A program made the translations under genes and the position numbers. Positions 7,479 to 15,356 of a stretch of DNA of 21,803 nt are shown piece after piece. Under the pieces are notes generated by a model. It searched no databases and had not been told where the DNA came from. It saw only the letters and a list, made by a program, of their open reading frames with translations. Positions within the stretch are counted from its first letter, which is position 1. Each line of letters begins with the position of its first letter. Source of the stretch: Bacteroidota bacterium (GTDB taxonomy: Bacteria > Bacteroidota > Bacteroidia > Chitinophagales > Chitinophagaceae); contig CANFLP010000018.1 of assembly GCA_947447835.1 (NCBI GenBank), positions 1-21,803 of the forward strand. Direction: 5' to 3'.

Positions 7479-8564
7479 TTAAATGTATTTATCGCCTTTG
7501 TTTCTCTTTACTTCGGCCACATATTCTTTAATAGATTGTTCTTTTTCTTTACTGCATATCAATAAAACATCCTTCGTGTCTACTACAATAAAATCGTCTA
7601 ATCCTTGCACTACTACTAATTTATCCTTTGGTGCATTAATCATACATTTTGTTGCATCTATCACCACTACATTATCCGAAGCTACTGCATTACTAAAATA
7701 ATCCTTCTCCATGTTATCGTAAGCGCTATTCCAGGTACCTAAATCGCTCCATCCAAATGAAGATGGGAGCACATATACATTGTCTGCCTTTTCCATGATG
7801 GCGATATCAATTGAGATATTGGTACACTGAGGATATATTTTTAAAATAGATTGTCTTTCTTTATCCGTATTAAAATTTTCTTTCTCATTATCGAACAACT
7901 CGTACATTTCTGGCTGTAATTTTTCAAATGCCGCTAAAATGGTGCTTGCTTTCCAAGCAAAAATACCTGCGTTCCATAAAAAATCGCCACTCTCTAAAAA
8001 TGATTGTGCAATTTCCAAGCTCGGTTTTTCTGTAAAGGTTTTTACTTTATAAACACCCTTTGTTACTTCTAGCCCTTCATATTGAATATAACCATATCCG
8101 GTATTTGGATGCGAAGGCTTAATGCCTAATGTAACTAATGCTTTAATATTTGCCACAAAATCTAAGGCACTCTCTACTATTTTCTGAAAGTTATCCTCCT
8201 CTAAAATCAAGTGGTCACTTGGTGCTACAATAAAGTTTGCTTCAGGATCTTTTTGCGCTAATTTAAATGAGATATATGCAATACAAGGTGCTGTATTTTT
8301 ACGACTTGGTTCTGCCAAGATATTTTCTACCGGCAAATTAGGCAACTGCTCTTTTACAATTTCTACGTACTCTTCCGATGTAACTATATAAATATTTTCT
8401 ACAGGAATGAATTTTGCGTAACGCTCAAAAGTCCATTGTACTAAAGTCTTTCCTGTATTTAATACATCTAAAAATTGTTTTGGATAAGCAGTTCTACTCA
8501 TCGGCCAAAATCTGCTTCCAATACCCCCCGCCATTATAGCTACATAATGATGTTTATTATTCAT
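7479..8564 (-). CDS. manC: Mannose-1-phosphate guanylyltransferase (GDP-mannose pyrophosphorylase)
   Basis: It makes GDP-mannose from mannose-1-phosphate and GTP in the cytoplasm, for mannose, fucose or related sugars in surface polysaccharides. The 361-residue protein is the short form with only the nucleotidyltransferase domain and no C-terminal phosphomannose isomerase (cupin) domain. Visible motifs are GGIGSRFWPMSR (13-24) with PKQ (28-30) for nucleotide binding, APSDH (114-118) with the metal-binding Asp117, FTEKP (177-181), and WNAGIF plus GWSDLGTW later. It starts 18 bp after the kdsD-like gene on the same strand, so the two are almost surely co-transcribed. No upstream promoter box is visible. 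The symbol manC is used in the general sense; rfbM or cpsB are synonyms. Confidence 0.93.
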   Translation of the reverse strand: MNNKHHYVAIMAGGIGSRFWPMSRTAYPKQFLDVLNTGKTLVQWTFERYAKFIPVENIYIVTSEEYVEIVKEQLPNLPVENILAEPSRKNTAPCIAYISFKLAQKDPEANFIVAPSDHLILEEDNFQKIVESALDFVANIKALVTLGIKPSHPNTGYGYIQYEGLEVTKGVYKVKTFTEKPSLEIAQSFLESGDFLWNAGIFAWKASTILAAFEKLQPEMYELFDNEKENFNTDKERQSILKIYPQCTNISIDIAIMEKADNVYVLPSSFGWSDLGTWNSAYDNMEKDYFSNAVASDNVVVIDATKCMINAPKDKLVVVQGLDDFIVVDTKDVLLICSKEKEQSIKEYVAEVKRNKGDKYI

Positions 8565-8582
8565 CCCTTTATTTTATTTTAA

Positions 8583-9545
8583 TTATAAAATGCCCTCTTT
8601 CATTAAATCGTGCATATGAATCATTCCTACATAGTTTAATGCTTCTGCAACAATTATCTGACTTATGTCTTTTTGTTCCATTAAGGTTAATGCTTCTACC
8701 GCCAATGCATCGGGGGAAATGGTAATGGGCGATGTATGATAAATATCCGATGCCTTTAAATCTTGTATACTTGCATGTTGCTCTAGCATTCTTCTAATAT
8801 CTCCGTCAGTGATAATGCCTTCTACTTTATTGTTTGCATCCACCACTGCAGTTGCGCCGAGTCTATTTTTAGAAATAGTTAAAATCACTTCTTTTAAACT
8901 TGTGGCAGCTTGTACAATTGGTTTTGGATTTGCATTTGCAATTTGTCCAACAGTCAATGTCAATCTTTTTCCTAAGTTTCCACCTGGATGAAATTTTGCA
9001 AAGTCAATGGCCTTGAAGTTATTTAATTCCATTAAGCACATAGCTACTAAGTCGCCCATCACAATTTGTGCAGTGGTAGACGAAGTGGGTGCTAAATTAT
9101 TGATACATGCTTCCTTAGTAACGGTTGTGTTTAATACCCAATTGGATTCCTTAGCTAAATAACTTTCGGTATTACCTACCATGCCAATTAATGTGTTGCC
9201 AAAATGCTTGACTAATTGGACTAAGTTTTTTATTTCAGGACTTTCACCACTCTTACTAATGATTAAAACAATATCGTTAGGCGTTATCATGCCAGAGTCG
9301 CCATGAATGGCTTCTGCTGCATGTAAAAAAATGGAGGGCGTTCCAGTTGAGTTGCAAGTGGCTACTATTTTTTGGGCAATGATGGCACTCTTTCCAATAC
9401 CACTTACAATGAATCTTCCTTTTGTGGCATGAATGGCTTTTACTGCTTCTTCAAAAGAGTCGTCGATAAAATTCGACAAGCCTTTGATGGCTTCTAACTC
9501 AATCTCCAATGTTCTATTTGCGATGGACTTTATGCTATTTGTCAT
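8583..9545 (-). CDS. kdsD: Arabinose-5-phosphate isomerase, KpsF/GutQ family (SIS + two CBS domains)
   Basis: It interconverts ribulose-5-phosphate and arabinose-5-phosphate, the precursor of KDO in lipopolysaccharide, in the cytoplasm. The 320-residue length is normal for the family. The SIS domain (about 35-175) has SGIGKSA (48-54), HAAEAIHGDSGM with His75 and His81, ISKSGES and the APTSSTT segment. HPGGNLGKR (186-194) leads into two CBS repeats (about 205-320), the second containing DGDIRRML. I chose the ATG at 9545 because it gives the family's normal N-terminus. The frame stays open upstream to 9746, but that extension has no family character and would run into recQ. It is probably the first gene of a kdsD-manC operon, with a promoter box 18 nt before the start. 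Confidence 0.93.
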   Translation of the reverse strand: MTNSIKSIANRTLEIELEAIKGLSNFIDDSFEEAVKAIHATKGRFIVSGIGKSAIIAQKIVATCNSTGTPSIFLHAAEAIHGDSGMITPNDIVLIISKSGESPEIKNLVQLVKHFGNTLIGMVGNTESYLAKESNWVLNTTVTKEACINNLAPTSSTTAQIVMGDLVAMCLMELNNFKAIDFAKFHPGGNLGKRLTLTVGQIANANPKPIVQAATSLKEVILTISKNRLGATAVVDANNKVEGIITDGDIRRMLEQHASIQDLKASDIYHTSPITISPDALAVEALTLMEQKDISQIIVAEALNYVGMIHMHDLMKEGIL

Positions 9546-9563
9546 ATGCTTATAAACGAGTGA

Positions 9564-9571
9564 CAAAGTTA
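9564..9571 (-). promoter_or_regulatory. Putative -7 promoter element for the kdsD-manC operon
   Basis: On the minus strand this reads TAACTTTG, an exact TAnnTTTG match, ending 18 nt before the kdsD start at 9545. A TTG at 9597-9595 (minus strand) is a possible -33 element, but the 23-nt gap is somewhat long. This box also supports the start at 9545 over the longer frame. Confidence 0.5.
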
Positions 9572-9604
9572 ACGTTTCATAGTCTTTGATACCCCAATTA
9601 AAAG

Positions 9605-9626
9605 AAAACCTTAAAAAAAAGGTTTT
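9605..9626. promoter_or_regulatory. Perfect inverted repeat in the kdsD/recQ divergent region
   Basis: AAAACCTT (9605-9612) and AAGGTTTT (9619-9626) are perfect inverted copies around six A residues. The repeat lies between the divergent starts of kdsD and recQ, about 33 bp upstream of the kdsD -7 box. It could be an operator or a hairpin; its low complexity allows a chance origin. Confidence 0.3.
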
Positions 9627-9723
9627 GAGAAAAATACTACTTGGAATGCACCATTCTTTCAATAAATTCGCTAACTTATATAGGCAAATTTTACCGAAAC
9701 GATTGATTTTAAGATATTTATAG

Positions 9724-11982
9724 ATGCCAAAAGCTAAAAAAACCACAAAACCAGTATCAAATGCTAATTCTAATCCGGAAGGGTTGGGAAAAGGTGATAT
9801 TGTGGCCGCGCTTGAGCAACATTTTGGGTTTAAAAAATTTAAGGGAACTCAAGAAAAGGCCATTTTATCACTTTTAAGTGGTAGAGACACTTTTGTAATC
9901 ATGCCTACTGGGGGTGGGAAGAGCCTATGTTATCAATTGCCAGCCTTAATGCTACCAGGCTGTGCCATTGTAGTTTCACCCTTAATTGCCTTAATGAAAA
10001 ACCAAGTGGACTTGGTAAGAGGGTATAGTGAAAAAGACGATGTAGCGCACTTTTTAAATTCATCCTTAAACAAGGGGCAAATTAAAGAAGTAAAATCAGA
10101 TTTACTTTCTGGCAAAACCAAATTATTATACGTTGCACCAGAAACACTTACTAAGCAAGAGAATCTTGACTTTTTTAGTGATTTAAAAGTTTCCTTTTTT
10201 GCAGTAGATGAGGCCCATTGTATTTCGGAATGGGGCCATGATTTTAGACCTGAATATCGCAGGTTAAAGGAAATGATGGAAGAGATAAACAATGAAGTTC
10301 CAATTATTGCATTGACCGCAACTGCAACGCCAAAGGTGCAATCGGATATTGTAAAAAACTTGTCATTGCGCGATCCTGAAATTTTAATTTCTTCTTTTAA
10401 TAGAGCTAATTTATATTACGAGGTTCAGCCTAAAACAAGAAAAGACCTAACTGTAAAAAGTATAGTAAAATATATAAGTGGCCACAAAGGAAAGAGTGGT
10501 ATTATTTATACTTTAAACCGAAAGACAACCGAAGAATTAGCCGATTTATTAATTGCAAATAATATTAAAGCGGTTGCTTATCATGCTGGGTTAGATCAAA
10601 AATTACGTGCAGACAGACAGGATCAATTTTTGAATGAAGATGTGCAGGTAATTGTTGCTACCATTGCGTTTGGCATGGGCATTGACAAACCCGATATTCG
10701 TTTTGTGATACACTATAATATTCCAAAGTCTATTGAAAATTATTACCAGGAAACAGGGCGTGCTGGTAGGGATGGACTAGAAGGCAATTGTATTTTATAT
10801 TATGCACATGCAGATGTAACAAAGCTTGAACATTTTTTAAGAGACAAGCCACTAAGCGAAAGAGAAGTTGGTGCGCAGTTAATTGACGAGACGGTTGCTT
10901 TTGCAGAAAGCGGTGTTTGTAGAAGAAGAAGTTTATTGCACTACTTTGGCGAAGATTGGGAAGATAAAAATTGCGGAAACTGTGATAATTGTTTACATCC
11001 AAAAGAAAATATTGAAGCCAAGAGTCAGTTAGTGAAATTATTGCAAGTAATTCAATCTCTTGATGAAAGATTTGTTGGTGAATATGTAGTACAAATATTA
11101 ATGGGGGAATACACACCACAAATTGGCTTGTATCGTCATGAAAAATTACCTGTATTTGGAATAGGAAAGGATAATGATAATTTGTTTTGGAATAGTTTAG
11201 TGCGTCAGGCTATGTTGGAAAAAATGATTGAAAAAGATATTGAAGAATATGGCCTTTTAAAACTCACTCCTAAAGGACAAAAGTTTATTAAAAAACCCAC
11301 AAGCTTTAAGATTGTTTTGAATCAAGTATTTGATGATAGCAATACGGACGATGAAGAATCAGATGGTGGAAGTGGCGGTACCGCTACAACAGATGAGGTT
11401 TTGTTTGAAATGCTTAAAGAAATTCGACAAGTAGAAGCTAAAAAACGGAAATTACCTCCTTTTGTTATATTCCTTGAGAATTCGCTACAAGACATGGCTA
11501 CATTATATCCTACCACAATTGAGGAGCTTGATAGATGTCAAGGTGTGAGTAAGGGTAAGGCTATAAAATATGGTAAGCCATTTGTGGAGTTAATTGACAA
11601 ATATGTGACGGAAAACAATATTGAAAAACCCGATGATTTTGTCATGAAATCGGTTGCCAATAAGTCGAGCAATAAAATTTACATCATACAAAATGTAGAC
11701 AAGAAAATACCGCTTGAAACTATTGCGAAAAACAAGGATTTAAGATTGGACGCATTGTTGGAGGAGATGGAAACTATTGCCGCGAGCGGTACAAAGCTGA
11801 ATTTGGATTATGCTATCGATGAATGGCTAGACGAATACGATCAAGCAGACATACTAGAATATTTCAAAAATTGCGAAACATCTTCCTTGCAAATTGCTCA
11901 AGAAGAATTAAGTGAGAACGATTACACTTGGGAGCAATTAAAAATTATGCGTATTAAATTTTTAAGCGTGGTAGGTAACTAG
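9724..11982 (+). CDS. recQ: ATP-dependent DNA helicase RecQ
   Basis: This is a 3'-5' DNA helicase of recombination and replication-fork repair. The 752-residue protein has all parts of a long RecQ. The helicase core has the Q-motif glutamine (FKGTQ, Gln43), Walker A PTGGGKS (61-67), the DEAH box (162-165) followed by the aromatic-rich loop, and motif VI QETGRAGRDG. The zinc-binding domain has Cys399, Cys417, Cys420 and Cys423. A winged-helix RQC domain follows (about 435-535). After an acidic Ser/Gly-rich linker (about 540-558) comes an HRDC domain (about 560-635). A C-terminal helical extension (about 645-745) resembles the helix-turn-helix found at the end of many Bacteroidota and Bacillus RecQ-type helicases. 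It is divergent from kdsD by 178 bp. Its TAG stop lies in a CTAG shared with the convergent DUF3089 gene. No promoter box is obvious. Confidence 0.97.
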   Translation: MPKAKKTTKPVSNANSNPEGLGKGDIVAALEQHFGFKKFKGTQEKAILSLLSGRDTFVIMPTGGGKSLCYQLPALMLPGCAIVVSPLIALMKNQVDLVRGYSEKDDVAHFLNSSLNKGQIKEVKSDLLSGKTKLLYVAPETLTKQENLDFFSDLKVSFFAVDEAHCISEWGHDFRPEYRRLKEMMEEINNEVPIIALTATATPKVQSDIVKNLSLRDPEILISSFNRANLYYEVQPKTRKDLTVKSIVKYISGHKGKSGIIYTLNRKTTEELADLLIANNIKAVAYHAGLDQKLRADRQDQFLNEDVQVIVATIAFGMGIDKPDIRFVIHYNIPKSIENYYQETGRAGRDGLEGNCILYYAHADVTKLEHFLRDKPLSEREVGAQLIDETVAFAESGVCRRRSLLHYFGEDWEDKNCGNCDNCLHPKENIEAKSQLVKLLQVIQSLDERFVGEYVVQILMGEYTPQIGLYRHEKLPVFGIGKDNDNLFWNSLVRQAMLEKMIEKDIEEYGLLKLTPKGQKFIKKPTSFKIVLNQVFDDSNTDDEESDGGSGGTATTDEVLFEMLKEIRQVEAKKRKLPPFVIFLENSLQDMATLYPTTIEELDRCQGVSKGKAIKYGKPFVELIDKYVTENNIEKPDDFVMKSVANKSSNKIYIIQNVDKKIPLETIAKNKDLRLDALLEEMETIAASGTKLNLDYAIDEWLDEYDQADILEYFKNCETSSLQIAQEELSENDYTWEQLKIMRIKFLSVVGN

Positions 11983-13034
11983 TGAGAGGTAACTGTTTTT
12001 TGACTCTCAAAATAATTATTCACTCTTTGCGCTGCGTTTTTTCTAATACTTAAGTAGTAAAAATTATAATCTGCTATATGGTAATTCTTAGATTTAATTA
12101 AGAAGCTACCAAAAAAGCGAGGCTTTGGAGTCCATAATACACCTTCATGGTTGATTGCGCCAGCAATACGTGGTTTTACTTTATTAAAATTATATAAAAT
12201 TGAACCCGGGTTGTCTGCAGGCTTTATACTTAAATTTTGATTGTCCCAAGTAAGTGGATTAGTTACTATCGACTTGAATTGCTCTTTATACACAAATGGC
12301 GCTTGATAGCCTTCCATAAAGGTTCTCCAAGCACAAATACAACCTGTTTCATTAGGTTGGTTACATGCTTTTATAGAAGTGTAAATAGCAGGGTCTAGTG
12401 CCATGCCAACAACATAAGCAGCAACTAATTGCTTGCCTAATGGCTTGTTGTCAAAATATTCTTTTAACAAACGAATAGTATGTGTGGATCCTTGACTATG
12501 TGATGCTATGATAATTGGACGGCCATGATTATAGTGCGCTAAATAATAATCAAAAGCATTTTTCACATCCTGGTAGGCGAGTTCAAAAGCCGCAATTGCT
12601 TTAACCGTATCCTCATGTCCAACCGGACTATATGCATGAATATGCGCTTGTCTATATCTTGGTGCATAAATATTTCCTACTTCATTAAATACACTTGCTT
12701 GAAATAATATAGATGAGTAATCGGTGTAAATATTTGTTTTAATATCTTTTAATGAGGCATTCCATCCATTGGGCATGTTGGTATCCAGATAACTTGTTGG
12801 GTATACAAAAAACACGTCAACATTTTTATTAGGTTGGTATGTACTCTTCAAATCGGCAGGTACACTATCTGAAGGGTCTGTTTTTTCAGGGTGGGCAGCC
12901 CAATAAACAAGCTGACTATAATCTGGCACTTCCCCAATTCCATCTTTTTCATAAATAGGTGAAAATTTAACATAATTGCTTTGAGCACAACCTGCTAAGA
13001 ATAGTATCAGAATAAGGACAGAATAGTTACGCAT
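11979..13034 (-). CDS. DUF3089 family alpha/beta-hydrolase lipoprotein
   Basis: This is a predicted exported lipoprotein with a hydrolase fold; no substrate is known to me. The 351-residue protein has a short signal peptide with lipobox LAGC (Cys16), so it should be anchored in the outer or inner membrane. Family features are the opening DYSQLVYWAAHPEKTDPSDS, DVFFVYPTSY (73-82), YAPRYRQAHIHAYS and the nucleophile elbow ASHSQGS with Ser180; Ser replaces the first Gly of GxSxG. A conserved NHEGVLW segment near the C-terminus may supply the catalytic His. It is divergent from the CHR transporter by 158 bp and overlaps recQ tail to tail by 4 bp. A promoter-like box lies 16 nt before its start. 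Family recognition is good; function is unknown. Confidence 0.85.
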   Translation of the reverse strand: MRNYSVLILILFLAGCAQSNYVKFSPIYEKDGIGEVPDYSQLVYWAAHPEKTDPSDSVPADLKSTYQPNKNVDVFFVYPTSYLDTNMPNGWNASLKDIKTNIYTDYSSILFQASVFNEVGNIYAPRYRQAHIHAYSPVGHEDTVKAIAAFELAYQDVKNAFDYYLAHYNHGRPIIIASHSQGSTHTIRLLKEYFDNKPLGKQLVAAYVVGMALDPAIYTSIKACNQPNETGCICAWRTFMEGYQAPFVYKEQFKSIVTNPLTWDNQNLSIKPADNPGSILYNFNKVKPRIAGAINHEGVLWTPKPRFFGSFLIKSKNYHIADYNFYYLSIRKNAAQRVNNYFESQKTVTSH

Positions 13035-13050
13035 AATAATTGGAGACGAT

Positions 13051-13058
13051 TTAAGGTA
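13051..13058 (-). promoter_or_regulatory. Putative -7-like element for the DUF3089 gene
   Basis: On the minus strand this reads TACCTTAA, a relaxed match to TAnnTTTG, ending 16 nt before the start at 13034. It shares the GTACCTT core with the box before the DUF5009 gene at 21641. It is degenerate, so support comes mainly from the shared spacing. Confidence 0.35.
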
Positions 13059-13116
13059 CGAAGTTAATCAAATCTTATTTTATTAGAATATAATTAGTAT
13101 GGCTGGTGTGAGACGG

Positions 13117-13137
13117 ATTGTTAAATTATGTCACAAT
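13117..13137. promoter_or_regulatory. Small inverted repeat upstream of the CHR transporter gene
   Basis: ATTGT (13117-13121) and ACAAT (13133-13137) form an interrupted inverted repeat of 21 bp in the 158-bp divergent region, 55 bp before the transporter start. TGTGA at 13107 and TCACA at 13131 form a second, overlapping one. These could be a regulator site, but the arms are only 5 bp and the evidence is weak. Confidence 0.2.
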
Positions 13138-13192
13138 ACCCCTTTAAGCAGGATATGATTAAAAAATATTTTAATTTTATACCTATCGTACC

Positions 13193-14458
13193 ATGAAGCT
13201 AATTCGCCACATTTCTTTTTTACAAGCTGTTTTCAAGCATAGTCTTACTGCATTTGGGGGGCCTCAGGTGCATACTAGCCTGATGCAAAATAGATTCGTG
13301 GAGCAAAGAAAAGATATCACAACCGAGGAGTTGTTAGAGTATAATGCTTTCTGTCAGCTTTTGCCGGGGGCATCTTCTACCCAGACTATTGTATTAGTGG
13401 CCTACAATCGCGGTGGGGTTTCATTAGCATTTATAACATTATTGGTTTGGATGCTCCCTGCTACCATTATTATGGGAATAGCTGCTATTGTTTACGCACG
13501 TTATGACATGCAAGCAGGTTTAAAATCAGTAAGGTATTTACAGCCAATGTCCATTGGATTTATAGCTAGTGCAACTTTATTATTATATCGTAAAGCCATT
13601 AATAGTCCAATAACGAATATCATTTTTATGGTAGCTAGTGCAGTTGTGATTGCAGGCTTTAAAAGTCCTTGGACAATACCTGTTGTTATTATCTTAGCGG
13701 GTGTTGCAACCAATTTTAGCAAAAAGCGGATACCCAATGACGGTGCTGCGCCTAAAACAATAAAGTGGGGTGGTTTATTGATTTTTGTTTGTCTATTTAT
13801 TACTGCCGGTTTTTTATCAGAACAGTCTACAAGACATAATTGGCGTTATCAAAAAGCATTCAATTTATTTGAGACCAATTATCGTTTTGGCAGTTTTGTA
13901 TTTGGAGGTGGCGACGTATTAATTCCCATGATGTACGAGCAATATGTTACCAGGCCTAATTCGGCTACTGTTATTCATAACAAAAGAGACGTAATTAAAA
14001 TTTCAAGTGACGCATTTTTAACAGGCTCTGGTTTAGTAAGAGCAGTGCCTGGGCCCATTTTTTCAGTAGCTAGTTATACTGGGGCTTTGGCACTAAAAGA
14101 CAAAGGAATATCATGGCAAATAATGGGAGCCATTGTTGCAAGTGTAGGCGTCTTTTTACCGAGTTTTTTAATAGTACTTTTCTTTTTTCCTATATGGCAA
14201 ATGTTAAAGCGATATGCCATTTTTTATCGTTCCTTAGAGGGCATAAACGCAGCAGTAGTGGGCATTATGTTAGGTGCCACCATTTATTTATCAAAGGATA
14301 TTGGCATTAAATTAAGTGGTGCTGATACAATGGTATGGGTTTTATCTGCTATCACTTTTTTAGCAAGTACATATCTCATATTTAAACAAAAAATGGCTAC
14401 TCAGTGGATAGTGTTGTTGGTAATATTATTGGGATTCTTAAGTAATTATTATGCTTAA
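13193..14458 (+). CDS. chrA: Chromate-transporter (CHR/ChrA) family membrane protein, two-domain form
   Basis: This is a polytopic inner-membrane protein of the CHR superfamily; some members export chromate, but most are untested. The 421-residue length fits the fused long form with two homologous halves. The first half has FGGPQVH (21-27) and QLLPGASSTQ (55-64). The second has FGGGDVLIPMM (237-247) and SGLVRAVPGPIF (279-290), the equivalents of the conserved signature pairs. Many hydrophobic segments run through the protein, with an unusually long polar loop around 205-235. No chrB regulator or other chromate-resistance gene is nearby, so chromate as substrate is an inference from family only. 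The gene stands alone on its strand, with the next gene 79 bp downstream. Confidence 0.85.
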   Translation: MKLIRHISFLQAVFKHSLTAFGGPQVHTSLMQNRFVEQRKDITTEELLEYNAFCQLLPGASSTQTIVLVAYNRGGVSLAFITLLVWMLPATIIMGIAAIVYARYDMQAGLKSVRYLQPMSIGFIASATLLLYRKAINSPITNIIFMVASAVVIAGFKSPWTIPVVIILAGVATNFSKKRIPNDGAAPKTIKWGGLLIFVCLFITAGFLSEQSTRHNWRYQKAFNLFETNYRFGSFVFGGGDVLIPMMYEQYVTRPNSATVIHNKRDVIKISSDAFLTGSGLVRAVPGPIFSVASYTGALALKDKGISWQIMGAIVASVGVFLPSFLIVLFFFPIWQMLKRYAIFYRSLEGINAAVVGIMLGATIYLSKDIGIKLSGADTMVWVLSAITFLASTYLIFKQKMATQWIVLLVILLGFLSNYYA

Positions 14459-14537
14459 TGTTTCGAAAAGGTAAAAACCTGTTAATTTAGTTTCACTATC
14501 GCTATTTTTATTGGATCCTTTACTAATATTGCACGTA

Positions 14538-15269
14538 ATGAAGTATTGGAAAAATGTGCTCCTTTTTTTAAGTCTTTCTTTTGTAGCAAAGTTAAATGCA
14601 CAAACTACAACAGTGAGTGGTGTGGTATATGATATTTCTGGAAGACGTCCCATTGAATCTGTGGTTGTTAATAGTAATAATAATAGGGCTATTACTGATT
14701 CTCTAGGCAGGTATATTATAACAGTAAAGTCAAAGGATTCATTATGGTTTTCCTTGTTCGGCAAAAACACTCAAAAGTATCCTATAGACACGGTGACGGA
14801 TCCACATAATTTTAATATCATGATACATGTTGCGGGCTATGATTTGCCTGAAGTACGTGTCAGAAACAGTTACTATAAGCTTGATTCTATCCAAAACAGG
14901 ATTGATTATGCTAAGTACTTTAATTATCAACCTCCTGGCTTAAAATTGAGCAATAACCAACAACTTTTTGGCCCTGCAGGCTTGACGGTGGGGTTTGATT
15001 TAGACGAAATAATTAATATGTTTCGTTTTCATAGAAACAGGAATTTGCAATTTTTGCAAAACAGACTCCTTTCTCAGGAGCGAGACAAATATGTAGACTA
15101 TCGATTTACCAAACGATTTGTACAAAAACTCACCCATCTTGAAGGGGAGCCTCTACTTAAATTTATGGCATATTGCAGACCCTCTTATGATGTGTTAGGG
15201 CTACTCAACGACCTAGAATTAGGGCTTTATATTGAGCGGAAGTATGCCGACTACAAAAAGGGGCGTTAA
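14538..15269 (+). CDS. Exported protein of unknown function with a CarboxypepD_reg-like domain
   Basis: I do not recognise a specific function. From the ATG at 14538 the protein has 243 residues and a clear signal peptide (MKYWKNVLLFLSL, then KLNA|Q, likely cleavage after residue 21). Residues about 26-105 look like a CarboxypepD_reg-like beta-sandwich: VSGVVYDISGRRPIESVVV, then a DSLGRYIITV strand. Such domains precede TonB-dependent receptors in Bacteroidota, but here no plug or barrel follows. The remaining part (about 105-243) is polar, rich in Tyr, Arg and Asn, and mostly helical in appearance. The frame can be extended to a TTG at 14511, but that start would put nine residues before the signal peptide. 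It lies 87 bp before the RND operon and may or may not be linked to it. Confidence 0.7.
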   Translation: MKYWKNVLLFLSLSFVAKLNAQTTTVSGVVYDISGRRPIESVVVNSNNNRAITDSLGRYIITVKSKDSLWFSLFGKNTQKYPIDTVTDPHNFNIMIHVAGYDLPEVRVRNSYYKLDSIQNRIDYAKYFNYQPPGLKLSNNQQLFGPAGLTVGFDLDEIINMFRFHRNRNLQFLQNRLLSQERDKYVDYRFTKRFVQKLTHLEGEPLLKFMAYCRPSYDVLGLLNDLELGLYIERKYADYKKGR

Positions 15270-15329
15270 GCTATATTTAAGGGACTGAGCCATTCATCTA
15301 TTTTATTTCTATAAGACTAAGGGTTTGTT

Positions 15330-15337
15330 TATCTTTA
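15330..15337 (+). promoter_or_regulatory. Putative -7-like element for the RND operon
   Basis: TATCTTTA differs from TAnnTTTG only at the last base and ends 19 nt before the TTG start at 15357. It would drive the adaptor, permease and GH130 genes together. No convincing -33 element is visible. Confidence 0.4.
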
Positions 15338-15356
15338 AGCACTAAAATTCAGACAC

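Noticed and set aside
9546..9746. Upstream extension of the kdsD-like frame giving a 387-residue protein that overlaps recQ.
   Set aside because: The extra 67 residues have no family similarity, the normal KpsF length starts at 9545, and a promoter-like box (9564-9571) lies inside the extension.
10730..11119. Antisense open frame (129 codons) inside recQ.
   Set aside because: No recognisable domain or start context, and it covers the conserved motif VI and zinc-binding region of recQ.
13180..13187. TACCTATC as a -7 box for the CHR transporter gene.
   Set aside because: Poor match and only 5 nt before the ATG.
14511..14537. TTG-initiated extension of the CarboxypepD_reg-like protein.
   Set aside because: It would put nine residues ahead of a good signal peptide that starts at the ATG at 14538.
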